Shown here: in pieces, positions 55,708-64,000 of the stretch
Layout: the number at the start of each line of letters is the position of its first letter
How positions within the stretch are numbered: the stretch's first letter is position 1
Translations under genes and position numbers: made by a program
Assembly (NCBI GenBank): GCA_028554755.1
Contig: JAPTOF010000010.1
Location: 4,748,001-4,812,000, forward strand
Source: Cordia subcordata
Taxonomy: Eukaryota; Streptophyta; Magnoliopsida; Boraginales; Cordiaceae
Length of the DNA stretch: 64,000 nucleotides
Reading direction: 5' to 3'
Notes under the pieces: model-generated
Seen by the model: only the letters and a program-made list of their open reading frames with translations
Database searches by the model: none
What the model was told of the DNA's origin: nothing

Positions 55708-58700
55708 ATGGCTTCTTCATCAAGCTCTATCGCAATTCACGCTTTTCTCTCAAACACGAACACAAGTACTCGCGGTCCCCCTCACCGCTTCTTCACGCAC
55801 CGTTCAACGAAGAATGGCGTACGAAAGTTTTCCCTGCATGAATCGAAGAGCAAGAGTAGCGGAATTGTGGGTGCAAAACACGCGCAGAAGAGCGCGTTGC
55901 AGTTCAGGAAGCTCGGAGATTCCGACCTTAATATCAGCGAAATTACTCTCGGCACGGTAAGATTATAAAGTGTCTACTACAATCAAATTGTTATTTTGTT
56001 CTCTTTTTTTTACTTTTAATTTTATAAATGTATCATTTTGTGTATGAGGAAACATTTTATGCGTGTATTTACAGCTGTAAAACTTCGGTTAGCGTTATTA
56101 AATATACAATGCTGGTTTCGTGGGAGATGAATTTGTTCAAAATACTAATAAAGTAAAGCATTTCAAGAATACTTGGGTTAATGGGAGCTGCAGTCCTATG
56201 TATGTGTCGCGCCTTACATAAAGAACTGACACTCTATTAATGTTAGTTAACTTCTAGCGTACCCCGACGTGTTGTATCCTAGTTTTTGGAAGAAAGACGT
56301 GAAATAGTGTGATCGCAACCTGTTTGGATTGGCTTTTTTTTATGGAAAAGAATTTTGTTCCTGGAAAAAGTATAAGCTTTTTTGGCAATGACTATTTGGT
56401 TTAGATTTCAAGACAAGCTAAAATTAAAAAAAAAAAAAAAAGCTTAATTTTAGCTTTTTCTAGAAGCTAAAATTTTTAGCTTCTCATAAAAGCACTTTCT
56501 TCGGAAATTTTAGGAAAAAATTATACTTTTGAAAAAAGCTAATCTAGACACGCCCTTTCTCACATTTGAGAGGATTGACTGCTATATTTATTCAAGACTA
56601 ATAAACAATAAAATAAGACTGCCCTTTCGAAGTTCGAACTTTGATTTGAGGTAGTCAGTTTAAACCAAGCATTAGTCCCATTGGATTGGTCGACTAAATC
56701 AATGTGATGATGGCTTCATTATGATAATGTCTCAAATCCTCAAGAAGAACCCAACGATGTTTAGACCGGTTATTACTTGCCTAATGCTAGCCTCATCCTT
56801 TTGACTGGCAATGCGGAGACAAAAACCATTGAGACGAGCGGAGTTTTTTAAAACTTTACATTATTATTGTAAAATTTAGCATTGACCATAACGTAGAATA
56901 GCACTCATAAAGGTGAAGTATTATGGAACAGATTGTTTGTTGCCCCCTGTAGAAGGATCATGTAGAAAGTGGTTCATTTTGTTTGTTAATATATGTACCC
57001 AGGATTTGACTTTTATCCTTCCAAAAAGCTTCCTTTTTATGCAAATTTTCTAGTTTTAGTGGATGATAACGAGGGAAAAACTAAGCTTTTTTGAAGAACA
57101 GTTAACCAAACGTTTCCTTAATTCTTCCACCAGCTGCAATTTTCATCTTTCTTCTTAAGTTTGGCCCTTTATGATGTATGTGTTAGTTGCATGTCAACTA
57201 GGCCATAGCTGTTGATTGCTTTGCAGCAAATGTGTGGAAGCATAATGGACTGGAGTGGGTTTGAGTAAATGATGGCAAATTCTGTTTTCTCTGATGATTC
57301 CAGATGACCTTTGGAGAGCAGAATACAGAGAAAGAAGCTCATCAAATGCTCAGCTATGCATTTGAACGTGGAATTAATATTTTAGATACTGCAGAAATGG
57401 TAAGCTTTTCTTTTCATCTTTTAAGACTCCAGCACCGAAGTCTTGTTATCTTCTTTCGGGAGGATTTTCATAATACACCACCAGCAGGAGAACCATCCTC
57501 CTCCCCATTCACAAACCAAAACAGAAAAGTGAAACAAAGGCTGACTCATTTATTATTTCTTTAGTTCTATTTTAAATTTCCTAAGCTTAAATTCTAACAT
57601 CATCAATTTTTGACCTCTTTACCAATAGTTTGAGAGGTGCTTCTCGAATACCGCTAATAAAAGTGTCAAAACTTTATTAGCTTCAAGATATATCTGCAGA
57701 GTTGCACTTCTCTCATCTTTTAAATTGCATTACATGTTTTAATGGCAAAAGTCTCATGAAGATAAATAGTTTTAGTAGTTTTCTGTGTACTCTAATTTAC
57801 ATAGTTCCCTCTTCTATGTTTTTGTTATTCTGGTTACCTGCTTCATTTTTCTGCTTTCTATTCAAAATTTATTGTTAGTTTAACTCTGTCTTCTTCAGTA
57901 CCCAGTTCCTCCAAGAAAAGAGACTCAGGGAAGGACAGATCTATATGTTGCTAGCTGGTTGAAGTCTCACCCTCGTGACAAGGTACTTTCTGCCTCTGGT
58001 TAATAGCTTTTCTTTTCCTCATACTCTTCGTTATGATACTGATGCACCTGATGGAATCATGTGCACCATTTTTCCTTTTCTTGAGTGCCAAGTTCGGGAA
58101 ACATTGATCTGGAATATCTTAATGTATGACTCTGATGCTCGCATGGTTGGTTGTCAACCAAGAACCTCTTGGCAAGAAATGACATCCGTATTTCCGAGTG
58201 ATATTTGATTCATGCGTATGCATTTATCCATGTTTCAGAATTTGTCATTGTACTCGATCTTTTATCTGTATGTTTATTCATTGGATTGGTTGCTGAATTC
58301 ATTCTCAGATAACAAAGCAAGTAGTTGTTTTTTAACTAAGAGAAATGGTACAGAAACTTTTCTTCTTTTCTTTGACTGAAATTTGGATCCATCCAGTTTA
58401 ATGTTCTAATAAGAAAAGGAAGGGTCATGAAATAGCTGTGGTTGGGGCCATAATACTGATAACATTTCCAATTTATGAGCAGGTTATTGTGGCCACAAAG
58501 GTTAGTGGATATTCCGAGCGGTCAAGTTACTTGCGTGAGAACGCAAACGTCGTACGAGTTGATGCTGCTAATATCAGGGAGAGCGTGGAGAAAAGCCTTA
58601 TACGTCTTAACATTGATTGCATTGATTTACTTCAAATACATTGGTGAGATTTCATCTACATTGAATTCCTCATGCCTGAAGAATGCAGCAAACTGCTGAG

Positions 58701-60172
58701 GGCCTCATACTATGCACCGCATCTTTGTTATGCTTTCGTTGAGTTCATTAATTGATCTCTTACTATTTTGGATACTCTCACATAGCTCGTCAAACCAATG
58801 CTTGAATGAGTCCATTTGTGGGTATCCAGACATGACAGCATTGAATGCATAGCTAACTAAATCCAGGCATGATGGCATTGCACACATGGCTAACTATTAG
58901 AATAGTTATATATCACTAGATGTTCTTTTGCTGTTAAAATTTGAAGTAATCGAATATTTTGGACTTGATGAACTTCAAGAGGAAGGATAGGAACCACTGC
59001 CATATGGTGATTTTACAGAAGCATGGTCAATGACAGTTAATATCTTCTCAACATTATCGAACCTGACGTTTCCTACCCTCTAATAGTTTTTTTTTTTCCC
59101 TTACTGGTCCGACCCTCTGTGAGTTTTCTCCGTGGCTTTGGAGCTTTTGATGAATGACTAGCAAACACGCCAAGTTAATCTTTTTCCTTTTGATTTCTCT
59201 ATTCAATTTCACATTCTTCTTAATGTTCTCACGAATTTGATCATCAATCAGTTTTTCGTACTTTGACTAAAGTAATGGTTTAAAGCTTTATCAGTAGTTG
59301 GTGAAAAGAAGCCTTTCTTCATTTGAAAATTCTTCTCCAGCTAGGATTTCTCCACAAGTATTGAATGAAATGAGACCAAATACATTTTCCTATCAAATGG
59401 ACAATAGGGAAAGCAACACTCAGGTTTTGAGGGGTTCCAGATTAAGCAAAGAGTTCTTTAGTACATGCTCTTGTTGTCTTCAAATATATTTAGTTGAATC
59501 ACTTAATTCTCTAAAATGTCTGGTGTATCAAAAAATGACACAGAAGTGACTTAAAGATTAATCAATTATAGCTTTTCTCCTCACAAGCATGAGAGTTGAG
59601 ATGATAAGAGGAAAGCCATAATGTGGACACCTCGTTCAGTTGCTACATGCTAGTGTAGCATGTTTTCTAATGAATATATCTACTTGAATATTTATTAAGG
59701 TTAGTTCTCTCAGCTACTATATAAGATATCAGTGGAAAAGTTAAATGAATCTTGCCACTTTTTTATGTATTAGCTACACAATTATCAAATTTTACTTTGA
59801 TAGGCCATTGCTGTTGTAACATATCTGTCTGTAGTGAGGAGGACTTTTAGCTACTTTACATGCTTTCAAATGTCTTGCCTCCCACACCCGGTTCCGTAGA
59901 ACAAATGTTTTTGGTTTAACTTCTGATGGATGAATCTCCTATATATTCATTATGTCTGCATCTTTTCCTTTATGGCTGCTTCCTTGGAACCTTCTTTATT
60001 TACATATATGTAAATATCACATTTCTCTCTCTGAATGTGCTGCTTTTGCCTCAGGCCAGATCGCTACGTTCCAATGTTCGGGGAGTTTTTCTATGATTTT
60101 TCAAGATGGAGACCAAGCGTGCCATTTGTTGAGCAGCTGAGGGCCTTCCAGAAACTCATTGAAGAAGGAAAG
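55708..60172 (+). CDS. Plastid-type aldo-keto reductase, N-terminal half (5 exons, 3' end not in window)
   Basis: Predicted NADP(H)-dependent aldo-keto reductase of the Tas-like plant group. Exons: 55,708-55,956; 57,304-57,399; 57,899-57,982; 58,483-58,643; 60,055-60,172; all GT-AG and in frame, 236 codons. Residues 1 to about 55 are Ser/Thr/Arg-rich and look like a chloroplast transit peptide. The barrel begins LQFRKLGDSDLNISEITLGT. The catalytic tetrad is present: Asp in ILDTAEM, Tyr starting YPVPPRKE, Lys in VATKVSG, His in LLQIHW. After GEFFYDFSRWRPSVPF and QLRAFQKLIEEGK a GT donor follows, but the next exon (normally starting near VRYIGVSN) is not found before retroelements start at 60,654. 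The substrate is unknown. Either the sixth exon lies beyond 64,000 across a large intron, or the gene is truncated. Confidence 0.88.
56316..56555. mobile_element. Tourist-like MITE in reductase intron 1 (degenerate)
   Basis: Starts near CAACCTGTTTGGATTGGCTT and ends AAAAAGCTAATCTAGACACG with an A/T-rich body like its relatives. Target duplication not resolved. Confidence 0.55.
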
Positions 60173-60653
60173 GTAATGCAAACTGCCAGGGTTTTGCATC
60201 TGGCTCCTCTTGGCCTTATAGTTGATTAATGACTACATTTTTAGTGATAAGGCCAATTTGACTGAGAAAAACCACCCTTCTAAATACTTGCACATGTCTG
60301 TAATCATGATTGAGTCACCTTACATCCGTTCACATTAGCTCACACTACAGTAGATATTTAAAGTTTTGGAGCTTCTTCTTTTAACATGATTTCCTTATAA
60401 CTTTAAACCAAAATGAGTATATTTATATAACCGCATTTAGTTCGCATTTGAGAAGAGATGCGTAAGGTTCTGGACAGGAGTGTTGAAGGCAGTCTTACAT
60501 CTGTATGGCACCCTGAACCATCAAAAAATATGTTAAGAAATGAATGATATAGAATATATTTGAGAATGATATACTGTAGGTTCCAATCATGCCTGCTTTC
60601 CTGAAAATGGGGGAAGTAGAGAATTAGGTTATTCTTGAGAAAACCCAAATCTG
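60173..60653. other. Reductase intron sequence, nothing else seen
   Basis: No further exon of the reductase and no repeat recognised here. Confidence 0.5.
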
Positions 60654-61033
60654 TGTTGGACTCCGCACAGTGCAAGGATTATAGCCCAAATCCTGGCCCA
60701 AATGCATTTGATACAGGTTCAGCCCAAAAGGAATAACATGAACACATGCAAGAACCCAATCACGAGCCCAGGAGGAGCACAAGGACAGGACGATTGCCCA
60801 AACGTCTACAGGATTATGTGGTGTAATCGCCTTTTGATCAGGGTAGTGGGTGTACGAGAGAACATTGTTTATATCAATAGCTGGCTACAGAAGAGATCAG
60901 AATGAATATTGCATATTTCTTATTTTTTTTCTTCTTTTATATAGCTTCCTTTTCTATGTAAAAACTCCTAAAAAGTTCAATACAAAACCCTTTTCCTCCA
61001 TTATCTCTCTGTTTTCTATTTAAACCCATTACA
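60654..61033 (+). repeat. Probable 5' LTR of a Ty3/gypsy element
   Basis: Begins TGTTGGACTCCGC and ends CCCATTACA. It is followed by TATTTGGTGCTCTCGTTGAG, the kind of leader seen just inside plant gypsy LTRs. Boundaries come from these signals only; the partner LTR is outside the window. Confidence 0.6.
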
Positions 61034-61725
61034 TATTTGGTGCTCTCGTTGAGAGTCAATGGTGGAAGGGACTTGATTTAAAGCGATTGATAAAGCTCTT
61101 AAAAAGAATCTAGAAGCATCTACTACCCATGCTCAGCAGTTAGAAGAACACAAACAAGCAATCACTGATTTACTCACCAAGGTCGCAGCTTTTGACAGCA
61201 AACTTGATAATGCTCTCAAGATTTCACGGAGAAAGCTACGTCGTCGGGATCTCCTGGACCTCCAGTGACTTAGGTGACCTTAAACCAACTCCCTCCGCAA
61301 ATACCTCCCCAATCTACACACATACCCAACACACCCAATCAGCCTCCTTTGAGCTTTATTCCCCTACTGCCTATAAGCCCCATCGGCATACCACACTTAC
61401 CCTTACCTCCATCATTTCTATCACTAACCTTTCCATCACCATTCCCACCAACATCAAATTTTATACCACCAGGGCCATATGTAACTCTATATCCATATCC
61501 CATGGGTTCATCCTAGTCTGTTAATTCTGGGAAACCACTTCTAGCCCGACAAATGAAGCTAAACATTCCTCGTTTTGATGGTGAAGACCCTATTGGGTGG
61601 ATTATTCAGGCTGAAAGGTATTTTGAATATCATTTAATTCCTGATGATCAACATTTGGTCATTACATCATTTCATGTGAGTGGCCAACCGTTGCATTGGT
61701 TTCATTGGTTGCTAAAGGAGCGACA
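61034..61725 (+). mobile_element. Ty3/gypsy internal region with gag start, interrupted
   Basis: Leader, a proline-rich region (about 61,270-61,510), and a gag capsid start KLNIPRFDGEDPIGWIIQAE ... YHLIPDDQHLVITSFHVSG (61,556-61,723), typical of plant gypsy gag. Cut at 61,725 by the opposite-strand element. Confidence 0.8.
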
Positions 61726-62265
61726 TGTCACACCCTTAGCCTATCCCAAGCGCAGCGTGCGGCACTTAGACACTTTTTTCCAAGCAAAAGTGGCTAAGTC
61801 AGCCTGTAAAAACCACGAACAAAAGAAATTTGCAAGATAAAGAGTAAAGTAGCGGAATAAAGAAATGAGAGAAAAAGGCTTTGTATTGCTCTCAAACTTT
61901 TCTGTGTGTTTTACAAATGAAAATGCTAGGCTATTTATACATGATTGTAGTCTAATGAATGGCTAAGATCATTTCAATCTAATGGCTAATATGTACTTCT
62001 AGAAGATTCTACCCTAATTATGGGATATTTTCAACCAATCAGATTTGATATTATCCTTATCTAGTGTATCTTCTAGATTCTTCTTGGAGAGAAGTGCCAT
62101 GTGTGCATCCTTTCAAGCTTTATCATCTTTGCCACATAGTTGCTCACATGGCGCCTGCATCATCGGGGCTGCCCTAGCACGAAAAAGTGCCACATGTGCT
62201 TCCGTACAAGCCTCGGTCTTGTCATCCTACTGCCCATGTGGCGTTTCCATCGGCAGGGCGTGACA
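61726..62265 (-). repeat. 3' LTR of the chromovirus-type element
   Basis: 540 bp with TGTCAC...GTGACA ends. On the - strand it is preceded by GGGTGGGGGAGTT. The second LTR lies beyond the window. Confidence 0.82.
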
Positions 62266-62279
62266 AACTCCCCCACCCA

Positions 62280-62430
62280 ATTTCGCGACGTCCTCGTCGC
62301 GATCTCCTCATGATACTCCACAATCTCCTTCATAAAGTTTCCAAGAGAGTCTGTTGGCTCCCAACTTGCCTCACTTGCTAGCAAGCCCTTCCAATGTACC
62401 AAGTACTCATGCCGTGGTGGAAGTCCCCTT
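62280..62430 (-). pseudogene. Chromodomain remnant of pol
   Basis: GLPPRHEYLVHWKGLLASEA followed by SWEPTDSLGNFMKEIVEYHE is a clear C-terminal chromodomain, which in chromoviruses follows integrase. The integrase itself is absent. Confidence 0.85.
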
Positions 62431-64000
62431 ACGCAATCAGCTTCGATGAAATCGATTTCCTTGTCACAAGGATCTAACAGTGTGGCTGCTAGACTCTTGG
62501 TGGTTGTGTCTTCCTTTCCTCGACTTCCTTCGCTGATCCTATTGTAGCTGATTCATCAAGGCAGATCTTTGATGAACTGGCTTGCTTCATTTGAGGGTAA
62601 CTTGTTTTGTACTTGGTCTCTGACTCCCTGGTGTGAGCAGCAAGGATCCGTTGACTTGTTTCTACTTCAACCGACTTCTTGCCCATTGCTCGGCTCCCGT
62701 GGAGATTGAGGGAAATTTGTGTCTCATCACATATGGTTGCCCTCTTCTTTGGTTTGGCACCATGGGTTGCATCACATAAAGGGTCTACCTTTTCCATAGG
62801 TAGTGCCTTCTTTTGTACCAACGGTGATGTGAACTCTTCCACCTTCTCACGGCCTTTGGCGGCCTCCTTTAGTGTCTTATGTGCCACCTGTTCACCCTTA
62901 TTCGCTCCTTTCATGGCTTTTGAGTAAGCCCCCTCATTTTGTCGAACTCCCTTATCCACCTGAAGGGTCAGAAGTTGTCTCTTTTCGTGTCTCGCTTGGA
63001 TCTTGGCTGGGACCATGCAAGGGGTATTCTCCTCCATGATCATCATATGTTCAAGGTAGGGTGGGGGGATGGCCTTTGCTTGTCTGAAGAACTCCATACC
63101 AAGGACAAGCTCAAAGTCATCCATGGGTACCACCGTAAAGTTTAATTTCCCTTGCCAGGTACCGATTGTTAGAGAAACATTTTTCACCACCCCTGTCAAT
63201 GGTCGCGGGGTGAAATTGACAGTCTTGAGGGACCCTTGAGACTTGTTAAGAGTAAGTCCCAATCTCTTGGCTTCGTCTTCTGCCATGAAATTATGAGAAG
63301 CTCCAGTGTCCAACATGGCCCTGGAGAGCTTCCCTTGAATCAATGCCTCCACGTACATCAAGCCACCCTTTGATGTGGCCCTTGGTGTTATTTTGGCATT
63401 CAAAGCATTCAGCAATTGAATAAAACCCATTTGTGCTTCGCCGATTTCTCACGTTCCTCAATCAACATGTTGAGTGTTTGTCTGCTTGGACACTCTCTCC
63501 ATGGATGGGAACCGAGACAAAAGTAGCACTTGATGGATTTCTTATCTCTCTTCTCGTCCTTGTTGAAAGGTTGTCTCCCATGTCTATCCTTGTCTTGCCC
63601 TTTGGGACTCTCGTCCTCCCCACCGTTTTCCTTCAAATCTCCCGGGGATTCGGCGGGGTTGTTCTTTCGCTTCACCTCTATCAAGGACTCGGCCATGGCA
63701 ACCGCTTGAGCGGAAGTTTTGGGCTTTCTCATTCATACTTCTTGTTGTGCCCATGGCTGCAAACCTTTGATAAAGTTCTACATGTGATCATAATCAAGCT
63801 TATTACGTACCTGAAGTTTAAGGGAGATGTATTCTTGAACATATTGATGTATGGTCCCTATATGCTTCAGGACTCTAAGCTTGTCACGAGTTTCCCATTC
63901 GGCCTCTTCAGGGTAGAATTGGGCATATACATCCTCCTTGAAAGCAGTCCAAGTTGGAAGCCCCCTCTTGGCTTCTTGGAACTCTTGGTGCTTCATACGC

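Larger units (their letters stand above)
61726..64000 (-). mobile_element. Chromovirus-type Ty3/gypsy element with internal deletion, partial
   Basis: Reads on the - strand and runs off the right edge. gag: TWTAFKEDVYAQFYPEEAEWE (about 63,960-63,900) and the zinc knuckle CYFCLGSHPWREC (about 63,520). Protease: RAMLDTGASHNFMAEDEAKR with the DTGA active site (about 63,310). Then comes a linker, and within about 100 bp the chromodomain (EYLVHWKGLLASEASWEP, about 62,405-62,350), a G-rich polypurine tract and the LTR. RT, RNase H and integrase are missing, so it is non-autonomous. Confidence 0.88.

Noticed and set aside
61274..61516. Proline-rich open frame in the gypsy leader
   Set aside because: Low complexity, inside retrotransposon sequence and overlapping another frame; best seen as part of a decayed gag leader.

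Overview
This is nuclear DNA from a flowering plant, most likely a eudicot. The evidence is split genes with GT-AG (and some GC-AG) introns, tau-class glutathione S-transferases, 11S (legumin-type) seed storage globulins, a plastid-type aldo-keto reductase, and several layers of plant transposable elements. I could not identify the species. No rRNA, tRNA gene, CRISPR array or bacterial-type operon was seen.

Region 1 (about 1-20,300) is a tandem cluster of two-exon tau-class glutathione S-transferase (GST) genes on the + strand: GST1 (511-4674), GST2 (6521-8070), a headless GST pseudogene (11,011-11,280), GST3 (13,856-15,477) and GST4 (17,807-19,669). The order and shared flanks fit a two-gene unit [GST1-type + GST2-type] that was copied. 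In the second copy the GST1-type member is a broken stub, and in the third it is gone. Each GST2-type gene is followed by the same LINE relic. Insertions present in one copy and absent from its duplicate (a SINE, a Helitron-like element, Tourist-like MITEs) can be dated relative to the duplications. One MITE lies inside GST3 exon 2 and rewrites the C-terminus.

Region 2 (20,335-24,127) is the longest LINE copy: reverse transcriptase, zinc-binding and RNase H parts, all degenerate.

Region 3 (26,545-38,400, with an outlying relic at 53,440-53,990) is an 11S globulin cluster on the - strand: one pseudogene, two intact four-exon genes predicted to make 500 and 509 aa preproproteins, and a collapsed relic. 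All three preserved exon 1/intron 1 junctions use a GC donor. The promoters share a TATA box, an ABRE-like ACGTGTC site and RY (CATGCA) motifs expected of seed expression.

Region 4 (39,000-53,200) is transposon-rich: a fold-back MULE-like element, a tRNA-derived SINE, a hAT-like element, and a full-length 10-kb Ty1/copia element of Sirevirus type (42,235-52,191). The Sirevirus has intact LTRs and target duplication, mutated gag-pol, and a long extra ORF between pol and the 3' LTR.

Region 5 (55,708-64,000) holds the first five exons of a plastid-type aldo-keto reductase gene with its full catalytic tetrad. A Ty3/gypsy element follows, itself split by a chromovirus-type element on the opposite strand that has lost RT, RNase H and integrase. 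The remaining reductase exons are not in the window.

I see no wholly new biological system. The most notable items are the MITE-rewritten GST3 C-terminus, the conserved GC-AG intron of the 11S genes, the Sirevirus third ORF, a 363-bp LINE tract that looks gene-converted, and the dated insertions with their empty sites.
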